NCBI RefSeq assembly: GCF_012641745.1
Contig: NZ_WEHZ01000032.1
Location: forward strand, 1-53,751
From: Pseudoalteromonas peptidolytica
Lineage (GTDB): Bacteria; Pseudomonadota; Gammaproteobacteria; Enterobacterales; Alteromonadaceae
DNA: 53,751 bases
Direction: 5' to 3'
Shown here: positions 25,485-34,527 of the stretch, one piece after another
How positions within the stretch are numbered: the stretch's first letter is position 1
How the letters are laid out: each line of letters opens with the position of its first letter
Notes under the pieces: model-generated
What the model was told of the DNA's origin: nothing
The model's database searches: none
What the model saw: only the letters and a program-made list of their open reading frames with translations
Made by a program: the position numbers and the translations under genes

Positions 25485-25485
25485 T
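25336..25485. repeat. ATACCAATT-family MITE-like repeat, copy B (between panB and panC)
   Basis: Shares TTATTTAGAACAA, TAGCAAAATTTTTGCCTG, GTTATCGACAAGATTT and CTCAAAATAGA with copy A, but carries about 43 extra bases (about 25382-25425) in the middle and has lost the left terminus. Its right end, TTAATTAAGCTGGTTGATAT, runs to the first base of the panB stop codon. Confidence 0.7.
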
Positions 25486-26279
25486 TAATTAAACTCGTGC
25501 TCAGCTGCCGGAAATTCACCCGATTGTACATCGGCACAAAACTTCTTAACGGCATCTGGCATGTTACCTGTCTCTAGTAAAAAGTTTTTTGAAAATTTAG
25601 GAATATATCCAGCAGAAATACCAACCAAGTCATGCATCACTAGGATTTGGCCATCAGGTTCTTTTCCTGCACCAATACCGATGACCGGGATTGAGACTGC
25701 ATCAGTGATACGCTTTGCTAGTGCTGAAGGTACACATTCAATCACGATCATTTGAGCACCTGCACGTTCTAGTGCTTTTGCATCATCGACCATCTTTTGT
25801 GCTTGTTCTGCTTCACGGCCTTGGATTTTGAAACCACCAAAAACATGAACAGACTGAGGGGTTAGGCCTAAATGACCACATACAGGAATACCTTGCTGTG
25901 TGAGCTTTTCAATGCTTTCATATAGCCACTCTCCACCCTCAAGCTTTACCATATTTGCACCTGCACGCATTAACTTCGCTGCATTTTCACAAGTGGACTG
26001 TGGATCTGAATAGCTCATAAAAGGCATATCAGCTATCACAAATAGCGCTTTACTTCCTGCTCTTACACAACGGGTGTGGTAGGCGATATCTTCAGTGGTT
26101 ACTGCTAGTGTGTCTTCACCGCCTTGTAAAACCATACCTAAAGAATCACCCACCAGGATGACATCGACACCGTTGTCGTGAAATAGCTTTGCAAAACTTG
26201 CATCATATGCAGTGAGGGCTGTTATTTTTGTTCCTTCACGCTTCATTTTGGCAAGTGTTGATACAGAAATTTTTGCCAT
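25485..26279 (-). CDS. panB: 3-methyl-2-oxobutanoate hydroxymethyltransferase
   Basis: Makes ketopantoate from 2-ketoisovalerate and methylene-tetrahydrofolate, the first committed step to pantothenate. The 264-residue protein has ALTAYDASFAKLF (21-33), VGDSLGMVLQG (43-53) with the metal-ligand Asp, and GIGAGKEPDGQILVMHDLVG (about 199-218). AAGGGG precedes the ATG. It follows folK by 20 bases. The stop codon is provided at the junction with repeat copy B; the protein is of normal length, so function is probably unaffected. Confidence 0.97.
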   Translation of the reverse strand: MAKISVSTLAKMKREGTKITALTAYDASFAKLFHDNGVDVILVGDSLGMVLQGGEDTLAVTTEDIAYHTRCVRAGSKALFVIADMPFMSYSDPQSTCENAAKLMRAGANMVKLEGGEWLYESIEKLTQQGIPVCGHLGLTPQSVHVFGGFKIQGREAEQAQKMVDDAKALERAGAQMIVIECVPSALAKRITDAVSIPVIGIGAGKEPDGQILVMHDLVGISAGYIPKFSKNFLLETGNMPDAVKKFCADVQSGEFPAAEHEFN

Positions 26280-26299
26280 ATTGAACCCCTTGGGTTGAA

Positions 26300-26782
26300 T
26301 TAATTAAGGATGGTTAGTCCGTTAAGTGGTAACTGTTCTGCCAAAGACTCAAGGGTAGTACCATCAGGTAGTTTGAGTGTTGGCGCAATTTCTAATAATG
26401 GATAAACGACGAACTCTCGCTTCGTTAGGCCATAATGTGGCACAACCAGCCTCTCACTCGCAATGATTTCCTCATTGAAAAGCAGAATGTCCAAATCAAG
26501 AGTGCGTGGTCCCCAGCGTTCTGACTTTCGTACTCTCCCGTGTTCAAGTTCTATCTGTTGCAGAACATCTAATAATGCTTCGGCAGCTAAAGATGTTTCC
26601 AACTTAGCTACTGCATTAACATAGTCAGGCTGATCTTGAGGCCCCATAGGCTTGGAGCCATATAAACTAGAGTGATGAATAACAGATAAAGCAGGGTGAG
26701 AGGCGAGCACAGTTAGCGCTCGCTGTAGTTGTGTCATCGGTTCGGATAGGTTTGCGCCCAATCCAATGTACGCAGTATTCAT
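26300..26782 (-). CDS. folK: HPPK, folate biosynthesis pyrophosphokinase
   Basis: Transfers pyrophosphate from ATP to 6-hydroxymethyl-7,8-dihydropterin. The 160-residue protein has the family motifs GLGANLSEP (7-15), YGSKPMGPQDQPDYVNAV (about 43-60) and RWGPRTLDLDILLF (about 88-101), whose two Asp residues bind the metals. The ATG directly abuts the pcnB stop codon, so translation is probably coupled. The pcnB-folK-panB order is conserved in gammaproteobacteria. Confidence 0.96.
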   Translation of the reverse strand: MNTAYIGLGANLSEPMTQLQRALTVLASHPALSVIHHSSLYGSKPMGPQDQPDYVNAVAKLETSLAAEALLDVLQQIELEHGRVRKSERWGPRTLDLDILLFNEEIIASERLVVPHYGLTKREFVVYPLLEIAPTLKLPDGTTLESLAEQLPLNGLTILN

Positions 26783-28162
26783 TTAATCTTCTTTTGGTTT
26801 TCTTTTTGGTTTTCGTCGTGGGCGACGTTTTGGTTTGTTCTGACTACCTAAATTGCGCACCATCTCTTTTTGGCCATTGACATCGCTTTTAAGATATTCA
26901 GTCCACCATGTTGCAAGGTCAGATTGATCTTGTTCGCCACTTTCTACACGCAGTAACAAGAAGTCATAAGCGGCCTTGAATCTAGGCTGTAAACTTAAGC
27001 GATAGGCACGTTGACCCGCACGTTTATCCAAGCGTTGCTGAATATGCCAAATGTCGCGAGCACCCAAAGTAAATCGCTTGGGAACCGCAACATGCTTCGC
27101 GTTATCAGCAAGTATGTGATTGATAGCTTGCATAAACGCGTCGTATTCATTCATTCCATCTGCGGCTAAAGCATGGCTTTTCTCTAAAATTGGAAACCAT
27201 AAAAGTGCTGCATAAATAAAAGCAGGGGTCACTTTTTTATTGGCGTTAATACGGCTGTCCGTATTGGCAAACATTTGTTGAATAAAGCGACGCTCAAATT
27301 CACTTTCCGGTCTTGCTAAAATTTTGTCGAGTGCAGGAAACAACTGAGAAAATAAGCCGTATTCACGCATTTGCAGAAAGTTCTCTTCTGCCTTGCCATT
27401 GAGAAATAACTTGAGTGTTTCTTCAAATAATCGTGCCGCGGGAATATGACCCAACAATGGTGCCAAGTCTTTGATCGGTGTGCGCGTTGGTGTTGCTATT
27501 TCCATTCCTAGCTTTGTAGCAAATCGAATAGCTCGGAGCATACGTACGGGATCTTCACGGTAGCGCGTTTCAGGATCGCCAATTAGCTCAATTTTGCGTG
27601 CCTTAATATCGCTAACACCACCGGCAAAGTCTCTTAATGTAAAATCATTAATAGAATAATAAAGCGCGTTAATGGTGAAATCACGACGCTCTGCATCTTC
27701 TTCTATGCTGCCGTAAACATTGTCACGTAAGAGCTGTCCATGTTCGCTTGCTTGGCTGGTAGTTGCACAAGAATCGTCGCTTTGGTGGTGACCACGCATC
27801 GTTGCCACTTCGATAATTTCACGGCCAAACACAATATGTGCAAGGCGGAAGCGGCGGCCAATTAAACGACAGTTACGAAATAATTTTTTAATTTGCTCTG
27901 GTGTCGCGTTCGTTACCACATCAAAGTCTTTAGGCTCTATTCCGAGCATAATGTCTCGGATACAGCCACCAACCAAATAGGCGTCGTAACCACCATCTTT
28001 TAATCGGTACAGTACCTTGATAGCATTAGGGCTAAATTGTTTACGAGATATACCATGCTCGCTGCGAGGAATAATCACAGGTGTCGGGCTGGTCTTTTTC
28101 ACCGTCTCATCGCCTTTTCCAGTTACGAACTGGCGGCAAAAGTTTACAAGCTTGGAAATAAT
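26783..28162 (-). CDS. pcnB: Poly(A) polymerase I, apparently starting at AUU
   Basis: Adds 3' A tails that speed RNA decay. The catalytic domain has LVGGCIRDIMLG and the metal-binding DFDV near residue 70 of the mature start, then FRNCRLIGRRFRLAHI. The tail is strongly basic (KPKRRPRRKPKRKPKED). I place the start at ATT 28162: AGGAGA lies six bases upstream (28169-28174), and the N-terminus then aligns residue for residue with E. coli PcnB around NFCR, whose gene is reported to start at AUU. The TTG at 28180 would have no ribosome-binding site. That gives 459 residues. A second ATT follows at 28159. Confidence 0.93.
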   Translation of the reverse strand: MISKLVNFCRQFVTGKGDETVKKTSPTPVIIPRSEHGISRKQFSPNAIKVLYRLKDGGYDAYLVGGCIRDIMLGIEPKDFDVVTNATPEQIKKLFRNCRLIGRRFRLAHIVFGREIIEVATMRGHHQSDDSCATTSQASEHGQLLRDNVYGSIEEDAERRDFTINALYYSINDFTLRDFAGGVSDIKARKIELIGDPETRYREDPVRMLRAIRFATKLGMEIATPTRTPIKDLAPLLGHIPAARLFEETLKLFLNGKAEENFLQMREYGLFSQLFPALDKILARPESEFERRFIQQMFANTDSRINANKKVTPAFIYAALLWFPILEKSHALAADGMNEYDAFMQAINHILADNAKHVAVPKRFTLGARDIWHIQQRLDKRAGQRAYRLSLQPRFKAAYDFLLLRVESGEQDQSDLATWWTEYLKSDVNGQKEMVRNLGSQNKPKRRPRRKPKRKPKED

Positions 28163-28269
28163 AACTCGTCTCCTGAGCAATCAAGTTTTCGATTTTAGTG
28201 GTTATAAAGCCCTGCTTTGGTGTTAAAACAGGTCATATTTAAGGCTCGCTATCATATACTCAAATGAGA

Positions 28270-29217
28270 CTAAATTGAAGTACTTGAAAACAGCGGGCGA
28301 AAAGCAAATTCACCATTTTCTAATGAGTTTAGTTGAATTTCTTGTACTTTAGGGATGGAATTAAGGTTAAAAACATCGACAGCATGTTCTAGCAACGCGT
28401 CAATATTTTGATAGTCAGCCATTGAACCTACAGGTACATTCAAATACCGTAGCGCGGCATGGAGTGTCGGGAGTGGGTGATGAGTATCAATTGCAGGTGC
28501 ATGATTTTGTTTTGATAATTTGAAGCCTGGAGCTGCTACAGCAAGTGGAAGATGTGCATACTCAGGTACAGACTGGTTTAGCTGTTGGAACAAACTAATT
28601 TGTCTAGCGGTAGGTGCTAAAAGGTCGGCTCCTCGTACGACATGACTGATCTGTTGTTCAATATCGTCCACAACAACCACTAGCTGATAAGCAAATAAAC
28701 CATCTCGACGTTTAGTAATATAATCTTCATGGGCAATCGCATTGGGAATAACGACAGCACCTTGTATCTTGTCATTAAACTCGGTAACAGAAAAGCGCTG
28801 CTGTAAGCGCAGTGCATTGCCTTGCAGACTTAAATTCAGATCACGGCAATGATTATTATAAAATCCACCCATGGCTTTAATCTGTTTTCTGGTGCATTGG
28901 CACGCATAAACAAGCTCGTTGGATGTTAATTCATCAAGGTAAGACTGATATAAAGTGTGGCGCTGAGATTGATAGACAACCTCTTCATCCCAATAAAGGC
29001 CGTATGCTTCAAGAGTTGCCAATATATTTTCGGTAGCACCGGATACCACTCTTGGCGTGTCTATATCTTCAATACGAACGAGCCACTGACCACGATTGGC
29101 TTTTGCATCTAAGTAACTGCCTAACGCTGCGACTAAAGATCCGAAATGAAGCGGCCCAGAAGGCGAGGGAGCAAATCGACCGCGATAGCTCCCAGATTGC
29201 TTTAAGCTTGGGGACAC
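28270..29217 (-). CDS. gluQ: Glutamyl-Q tRNA(Asp) synthetase
   Basis: Attaches glutamate to queuosine in the anticodon of tRNA(Asp). The 315-residue protein is a truncated GluRS-like enzyme: the HIGH-type FAPSPSGPLHFGSL (16-29), a zinc site with CQCTRKQ and YNNHCRD (about 105-127), and a KMSKS-like KLSKQNHAPA (about 237-246); the anticodon-binding domain is absent, as usual. It starts at GTG 29217, ten bases after the dksA stop; GAGG at the end of dksA is rather far upstream. The dksA-gluQ pairing is conserved in gammaproteobacteria. Confidence 0.94.
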   Translation of the reverse strand: MSPSLKQSGSYRGRFAPSPSGPLHFGSLVAALGSYLDAKANRGQWLVRIEDIDTPRVVSGATENILATLEAYGLYWDEEVVYQSQRHTLYQSYLDELTSNELVYACQCTRKQIKAMGGFYNNHCRDLNLSLQGNALRLQQRFSVTEFNDKIQGAVVIPNAIAHEDYITKRRDGLFAYQLVVVVDDIEQQISHVVRGADLLAPTARQISLFQQLNQSVPEYAHLPLAVAAPGFKLSKQNHAPAIDTHHPLPTLHAALRYLNVPVGSMADYQNIDALLEHAVDVFNLNSIPKVQEIQLNSLENGEFAFRPLFSSTSI

Positions 29218-29227
29218 AGAGCTGAGG

Positions 29228-29671
29228 TTATCCTCTGCCTTGTTGTTTTTCTTTAATTTCTGCGAGAGATTTACAATCTACGCATAAATCGGCAGTTGGT
29301 CGCGCTTCAAGGCGACGAATACCAATTTCAATACCGCATGATTCGCAAAAACCAAAGTCGTCATCTTCAATTAGCTGAAGTGTTTTCTCAATTTTCTTGA
29401 TTAGCTTACGCTCGCGGTCGCGAGTACGCAGTTCAAGAGAAAACTCCTCTTCTTGCGCTGCACGGTCCACAGGATCAGGAAAGTTTGCCGCTTCATCTTG
29501 CATGTGTGTTTTAGTACGATCTACTTCGTTACGTAGATCGGCACGCCATGCTTCTAATATTGCTTTGAAATGAGCACGTTGTGCTTCATTCATGTATTCT
29601 TCGCCTGGCTTTTCTTGATAAGGTTCTACACCGGCTTGAGCCAATAACCCTAGTTTTTTCTGGTCTGGCAT
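29228..29671 (-). CDS. dksA: RNA polymerase-binding transcription factor DksA
   Basis: Binds the RNA polymerase secondary channel and acts with ppGpp on rRNA and amino-acid promoters. The 147-residue protein has the coiled coil (about 33-110) with tip DPVDRA carrying the two essential Asp, and a four-Cys zinc finger (CESCGIEIGIRRLEARPTAD to CVDC). AGGAGA precedes the ATG. Likely first gene of a dksA-gluQ-pcnB-folK-panB transcription unit. Confidence 0.97.
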   Translation of the reverse strand: MPDQKKLGLLAQAGVEPYQEKPGEEYMNEAQRAHFKAILEAWRADLRNEVDRTKTHMQDEAANFPDPVDRAAQEEEFSLELRTRDRERKLIKKIEKTLQLIEDDDFGFCESCGIEIGIRRLEARPTADLCVDCKSLAEIKEKQQGRG

Positions 29672-29846
29672 ACCATTCTCCTAAATCCTTAATACATAAC
29701 CCCAGCTTTCGCCGGCGGGTATAAATAGCAAAATCTTTACCCCTTAGCAAACACTTTTTTAGTGCGAATGTCAGCCTCTTTTTTCAAAGTTTAGCCTTTT
29801 TGGGGGAGAAAATTATCACGGCTATATGTGGGCGGCATGAAAAAAG

Positions 29847-30566
29847 TCAAGCGCAGTCAAAAGGAATTTCTTCAATTAATTGTACTTGGCGATCATCAAC
29901 GTGTGCTCGGTAGGCGATAATTTCAACCCCATGAGAGATTGCTTCTTTTATTAATGCTGCGTACTTTTGGTCAATATGGGCTGCGGGTCTCACATTCTTA
30001 ATGCCGGTATGTAGAGCCGCAAACAGTAGCACAGCACGATGGCCTTGTTGTTTTATTTGGATTAATTCTCTTAAATGCTTTTGGCCTCTTGCCGTTTCAG
30101 CATCGGGAAAAAAACCTTGCTGCTGCTCGAGTAGAGTTACAGACTTTACTTCAACGTAGCATAAGTGTGGAGGTTGTCCATTTTCATTGCTACTTAATAA
30201 AATATCAATGCGACTATTTTCAGCACCGTACTTTATTTCTGTTTGCAGCGTATCATAGCCGTTTAACTGCGTGATTATCCCGCGCTCTATTGCTTCAACG
30301 GCAACTTTGTTTGCCACGGCTGTGTTGACGCAAATAAAGTGACCCACTTGATCTTGGGTAAGCTCTAAGGAGTGCATATATTTTCGCTTGGGGTTGTCAC
30401 TGGTTGAGTAATAGGCAGTAAAGCCAGAGTCAGCACAATTCGTCATTCTCCCCGTGTTGGCACAGTGCACGGTAAATTCCTCGCCATCAGCGGTACGTAG
30501 ATCAACGAGAAAGCGCTTGTAGCGTTTTAATAAGGTGGCTTGCTGTAATTGGCTAGAAAAGTTCAT
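29847..30566 (-). CDS. sfsA: SfsA family protein (sugar fermentation stimulation)
   Basis: A 239-residue cytoplasmic protein of the SfsA family, with an N-terminal OB-like part (KRYKRFLVDLRTADGEEFTV, CANTGRMTNC) and a C-terminal nuclease-like part (SRIDILLSS, CYVEVKSVTLL, with D/E-x-K residues, then GQKHLREL). The family is named from E. coli maltose phenotypes and is thought to bind nucleic acid; the precise role is unclear. It is divergent from pepB, with 77 bases between the starts. Confidence 0.93.
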   Translation of the reverse strand: MNFSSQLQQATLLKRYKRFLVDLRTADGEEFTVHCANTGRMTNCADSGFTAYYSTSDNPKRKYMHSLELTQDQVGHFICVNTAVANKVAVEAIERGIITQLNGYDTLQTEIKYGAENSRIDILLSSNENGQPPHLCYVEVKSVTLLEQQQGFFPDAETARGQKHLRELIQIKQQGHRAVLLFAALHTGIKNVRPAAHIDQKYAALIKEAISHGVEIIAYRAHVDDRQVQLIEEIPFDCA

Positions 30567-30643
30567 TGGTCGCTTTCGGTTGGGTGAATTTAAGGGCTAG
30601 TGTACACTTAAGCACACGTATAAGCACAAGAGTGAAAAATAGA

Positions 30644-31939
30644 ATGTCAGAGAAATTTATTGTACGACTGAGCGAAGCAGCAAAACCCGCATATTTATCA
30701 GCGGGTGCAGCCCTGTCGTTTGAAAAGGACGGTGCTTCAATTCATTTGCAACAAGATGAAACGCTAAAAAATATCCAAAAAGCGGCACGTAGTATCGCTC
30801 AGCAAGGAATTAAACAAGTACACCTTGAGGGTGAGTTGTGGTGCACTGAATCACAATGGGCATTTTATCAGGGGTTTGTCTCGCCTAAAGCACTAGATGG
30901 TGTGGTTTTTACCGATAATGATCAGTCAGATTTAAAAGAACTAGCTGCATTGCAGTCATCAGCCACTTGGATGCGCCAAATGATCAATGGCACTGCGGAA
31001 GATATTTACCCTGAGAGCCTGGCGGGTAAAGCGGCTGAGTTTATTCAGTCTCTTGCTCCTGAGCATGTGAGCTACCAGATCATTAAAGGTGATGCGCTAT
31101 TAGAGCAGCAATGGATTGGTATTCATGAAGTTGGACGCGGTAGTGAGCGCCCTCCTGTATTGCTTGAACTGGACTATAATCCAACAGGGAATGACGAGGC
31201 ACCAGTGAGTGCTGCGTTGGTTGGTAAAGGGATCACGTTTGATTCGGGCGGCTACTCAATTAAGCCAAGCGAAGGCATGCTTACAATGAAGTGCGATATG
31301 GGCGGTGCAGCTACCGTAACAGCAGGATTAGCTTTAGCTATCCAGCGAGGTTTTGACCGTCGAGTTAAGCTATTCTTATGCTGCGCTGAGAACCTTATTT
31401 CAGGTCACGCTTATAAATTAGGTGATATTCTTACATATAAAAATGGTACCACAGTTGAAATCGTGAATACTGATGCCGAGGGTCGTTTGGTACTTGCTGA
31501 CGGCTTGATGGCTGCTGGTGAAACTGGCGCTGAACTTATCATTGATGCAGCTACGCTGACAGGGGCTGCATTAGTCGCCGTAGGCCAAGAGTACAACGCG
31601 CTTTTTGGACTTGATAAAGCATTAGTCAATGATGTACAGCAATACGCTAGCGAGGAGTTTGAGGCTGCATGGCCACTGCCGCTTGAAAAATGGCACCAAA
31701 ATAATTGCCCATCACCATACGCTGATACTGCAAACAGTCGTGCACAAAAAGGTGGCGGCTTTGGAGGCGCATCTAATGCAGCTGGCTTCTTATCTCGTTT
31801 TGTTCCAAATGAAGGTCAAGGCTGGGTGCATATTGATCTTGCTGCTTCATTCCAGAATAGTGCTGGCGGTCAATGGTCTGCTGGTGCCACAACGCTTGGT
31901 ATGAGAACGGTTGCAAGAACATTGCAAGAAAAAGCATAA
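30644..31939 (+). CDS. pepB: Aminopeptidase B (M17 family)
   Basis: A cytoplasmic two-metal leucyl-aminopeptidase-family enzyme that removes N-terminal residues from peptides. The start at 30644 (MSEKFIVRLSEAAKPAYL) gives 431 residues, close to E. coli PepB; the longer frame to 30566 overlaps the sfsA start and reads unlike the family. Metal and catalytic motifs are GKGITFDSGGYSIKPS (about 203-218) and NTDAEGRLVLADGL (about 280-293). Cys-rich LFLCCAENLISGHAYKLGD is typical of PepB. The ribosome-binding site is weak. Confidence 0.93.
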   Translation: MSEKFIVRLSEAAKPAYLSAGAALSFEKDGASIHLQQDETLKNIQKAARSIAQQGIKQVHLEGELWCTESQWAFYQGFVSPKALDGVVFTDNDQSDLKELAALQSSATWMRQMINGTAEDIYPESLAGKAAEFIQSLAPEHVSYQIIKGDALLEQQWIGIHEVGRGSERPPVLLELDYNPTGNDEAPVSAALVGKGITFDSGGYSIKPSEGMLTMKCDMGGAATVTAGLALAIQRGFDRRVKLFLCCAENLISGHAYKLGDILTYKNGTTVEIVNTDAEGRLVLADGLMAAGETGAELIIDAATLTGAALVAVGQEYNALFGLDKALVNDVQQYASEEFEAAWPLPLEKWHQNNCPSPYADTANSRAQKGGGFGGASNAAGFLSRFVPNEGQGWVHIDLAASFQNSAGGQWSAGATTLGMRTVARTLQEKA

Positions 31940-31952
31940 CGGCTTACCAACT

Positions 31953-31985
31953 GAGGCTGCTCCGCTCATGGAGCAACCTCATTAT
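31953..31985. terminator. Probable bidirectional terminator between pepB and the CBS gene
   Basis: TGAGG and GCTCC pair with GGAGC and CCTCA around GCTCAT, with a small CT/AA internal loop, followed by ATTATTTT. It lies between convergent genes. Confidence 0.6.
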
Positions 31986-31987
31986 TT

Positions 31988-32407
31988 TCAAGACAGCAGT
32001 GCCGCAGCCAGACGAACAAAATCTGAAGATGTGAGTATGCCAACCAGCTTGTTTTGCTTATCTACCACCGGCATACAGCCATGTCGATTATCAACAAAAA
32101 AACGTACCACATCTTGTAGTGATTGATCCGGTTGCACACTTGCAAAATCTGTTGCCATAATATCCAAAACTTTAGTTTGCTTTTCTTTACGAGCTAGTGC
32201 ATTTGCGCCATAGGTGGCCATAATTCCCATGACTTTGGCAATCATGATCTTTTGAGTCAGCATGCCTACCAAAGTACCGCTTTGGTCAATCACCGGAATA
32301 TGACGAACATTTTTCTCTTTCATTAAGTTATGCGCATCTTGCAAGGTATTCTCAGCACTAACGGCGAATGGATCTGGTGTCATTAAATCAGCTACGGTTT
32401 GAGTCAT
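31988..32407 (-). CDS. CBS-domain pair protein
   Basis: A 139-residue cytoplasmic protein made of two CBS repeats (about 6-62, starting VADLMTPDPFAVSAENTLQD, and 80-137, IMATDFASVQPDQSLQD) and nothing else, so a Bateman module that would bind adenine nucleotides and act in trans. AAGGAG precedes the ATG. It is a single gene, convergent with pepB; its partner is unknown. Confidence 0.9.
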   Translation of the reverse strand: MTQTVADLMTPDPFAVSAENTLQDAHNLMKEKNVRHIPVIDQSGTLVGMLTQKIMIAKVMGIMATYGANALARKEKQTKVLDIMATDFASVQPDQSLQDVVRFFVDNRHGCMPVVDKQNKLVGILTSSDFVRLAAALLS

Positions 32408-32544
32408 TGGTTACTCCTTTTCACTACACAGTCTTACCATTGAGTGTAGCTTGATTCGACTTTAATGTACGGCATTGAGATCAAGTTTTGAACTATTTGT
32501 CGTGCCTTAGTTCTTATTAAAATAACAATAAAAAGGATAACCCG

Positions 32545-33198
32545 ATGAAAAAGTTACTGATGTTAGTTACTGCTGCGAGTTTGCTTTGCAACTCAGTTTT
32601 TGCAGCCGAGCGAAGTGTGGAATATAGCGAAATTAATAAAATTCTAGATTTAATTGCCAACAAAGCGCAGTCGCAATATATCTTGTCTAAATTTACCGTA
32701 GAAGTGAAGCAGCCAGAGCTCAAACTAGAAGAGGTTAAACTTTGGCTCGAGCACGATGGTAAAGTCATTGCCAATGGCACCATAGATAAAGATGGCAATA
32801 TCGATTTGCCTATTCTACCGCAGCCCCGCGCAGATGAAGTCAACTTAGTGATCAACCAAGAAAAAGACGCTGTTGCGATTATGGTTAATACCGATATAGC
32901 GCCGCTGACTAGACAGCAGGTTAAATATCGCGATTTGTTTATCCTTTTGGAGGATATGGACGCTTTTGTTGAGCTGATGGCAGGCAGTTTGTCTTGGCTT
33001 GCTCCTAATTTTGATGAACTGGAATTTACATTTTCTGAACCTGCATCAATTCAGTTTGTGGATGCAAAAGGTAAAACTCAACAGTTTATGACGGATGATG
33101 AGTTTAAGATCCAAATTCCTAACAAGAAAAAATGGATGCAGCAAAACCCATCCTTGCAATTTAGTGTTTTACCAAAACAGTTTGCGCCCATTGACTAG
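32545..33198 (+). CDS. DUF2987-like secreted protein
   Basis: A 217-residue protein with signal peptide MKKLLMLVTAASLLCNSVFA before AERSVEYSEI. The mature sequence alternates short beta segments (FTVEVKQPELKLEEVKLWL, QFVDAKGKTQQFMTDDEF) and has no catalytic motif that I can name. It resembles the DUF2987 family found in Shewanella, Vibrio and Pseudoalteromonas. AAGGAT precedes the ATG. Probably periplasmic; function unknown. Confidence 0.75.
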   Translation: MKKLLMLVTAASLLCNSVFAAERSVEYSEINKILDLIANKAQSQYILSKFTVEVKQPELKLEEVKLWLEHDGKVIANGTIDKDGNIDLPILPQPRADEVNLVINQEKDAVAIMVNTDIAPLTRQQVKYRDLFILLEDMDAFVELMAGSLSWLAPNFDELEFTFSEPASIQFVDAKGKTQQFMTDDEFKIQIPNKKKWMQQNPSLQFSVLPKQFAPID

Positions 33199-33219
33199 AG
33201 AAGAGGGCTTCTATGCCTG

Positions 33220-33693
33220 CTAGCGGGTAGGCATAACTTTTTCCATTAGGTAATTAGTTAGCACTTCGCCACGAACATTCACCTGCTGTTCTTTTATCAC
33301 ATCAAAACCAAAACGCTCGAAGAAAGGCTTAGCCGTTTTGCTAACATGGGAAAATAAGCGCGTTATGTTGGTTGTTCTGCTGTGTTCTAAAAGTGCGAGC
33401 ATAAGTGCTTTCCCTATGCCTTGGCCTTGATGTTCTGCATGACAAAAAAAGTGATCAATCAGTCCGTTAGCTTGGATATCAGCAAAACCAACAATTTTAC
33501 CCTTCAGCACGGCCACAAGGGGCTGATTACTCCTTAATCGGTCTTGCCAGCTCTCATCAGCTATGTCGCTATGTGCCCATGCTTTGACTTGGTTATCGGA
33601 GTAATGCTTGATAGTGACAGAGCGTATCGTGTCAAACATAAGCTTACGTAATACGGCTTCTTCGCCGCATTGAAACTGTCTGATGGTAATCAT
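33220..33693 (-). CDS. GNAT-family N-acetyltransferase
   Basis: A 157-residue acetyltransferase with the acetyl-CoA-binding motif A, HAEHQGQGIGKALMLALLE (about 91-109), after the beta4 strand FADIQANGLIDHFFC, and a C-terminal FFERFGFDVIKEQQVN. The substrate is not evident. It starts nine bases after the yibQ-like gene and closes the gpmI-envC cluster. Confidence 0.88.
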   Translation of the reverse strand: MITIRQFQCGEEAVLRKLMFDTIRSVTIKHYSDNQVKAWAHSDIADESWQDRLRSNQPLVAVLKGKIVGFADIQANGLIDHFFCHAEHQGQGIGKALMLALLEHSRTTNITRLFSHVSKTAKPFFERFGFDVIKEQQVNVRGEVLTNYLMEKVMPTR

Positions 33694-33702
33694 TGTTAGT
33701 CT

Positions 33703-34482
33703 TTATTCCTGAAGTCGTAATTGTCCGGAAATAGCATGTTGCTCAGCAGTTTCCGCCAGTCTTACGTATTTTTGTTCAACCAGTTGAGACACAGGAACTA
33801 ATTCGATGTCAGTACTTTCAAGCTCAGCTAATTTGGTTGCAAGGAATGCAGCTGTTTCCTTGTATGGGTGTGCAATAATAATAACTTGTTGATGGCTTTC
33901 AAGTAATTTAAGCATCTTTTGCCACTGGGTATTAAGTGCAACAGCGGATACATCATTGTCCAAAAAGACTTGTCGAGCGATGTTTTTTACTCCATATAGG
34001 TTGGCTGCATACTGCGCCTGACTGTGGCTGGTGGTACGGCTATCTAAAAAGTATAGACTACGTTTTTTTAGTATTTCCATCGTCCATTTCATGGGAGCAA
34101 TTTGTTCTGTTAATGCTGACCCCATGTGATTATTCACACCCTTTACTTGGGGCAGGGTAGATAATGCGTTACCAAGTGTCATTTGTAGCTGCCACTTTTC
34201 CATACCTACCGTTAAAGCGCCGGGCCCTAATGTCTTGTTAGGGTCTTTTGCCTGCATAGGAACATGAAGCATGAGTTCTCGCTGTTGACGGCTGGCGGCA
34301 AATGCAAATTGCTGAGAATAAGGCGTGTGAGGCAGAATCGAAAAAGTGATCCCACCTGGTAGAGAGAGTAATTCTAAATCACGTTGATGATTTCCAATAT
34401 CATCAATCACAATAGCAAATTGTTTTGCTGGCACTGCGAATGTTATACAGGCCAGCATTAACCCGATAATTTTTATTAGCAC
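33703..34482 (-). CDS. Divergent polysaccharide deacetylase family protein (YibQ-like)
   Basis: A 259-residue protein with a signal peptide (MLIKIIGLMLACITFAVPA before KQFAIVIDDIG), then a deacetylase-fold domain: IDDIGNHQRDLELLSLPGG, FSILPHTPYS, NHMGSALTEQ and LDSRTT. The start is GTG at 34482 with no good ribosome-binding site. In E. coli yibQ follows envC, and here it follows envC and an S41 peptidase, pointing to a cell-envelope role; the substrate is unknown. Confidence 0.88.
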   Translation of the reverse strand: MLIKIIGLMLACITFAVPAKQFAIVIDDIGNHQRDLELLSLPGGITFSILPHTPYSQQFAFAASRQQRELMLHVPMQAKDPNKTLGPGALTVGMEKWQLQMTLGNALSTLPQVKGVNNHMGSALTEQIAPMKWTMEILKKRSLYFLDSRTTSHSQAQYAANLYGVKNIARQVFLDNDVSAVALNTQWQKMLKLLESHQQVIIIAHPYKETAAFLATKLAELESTDIELVPVSQLVEQKYVRLAETAEQHAISGQLRLQE

Positions 34483-34527
34483 ACGATCTTATTGTTGTAG
34501 TTTACCGCCTTACTTAGCGGCTTTTCA

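Noticed and set aside
30566..30643. N-terminal extension of pepB
   Set aside because: It overlaps the divergent sfsA start and its promoter space; the protein from 30644 has the family length and N-terminus.
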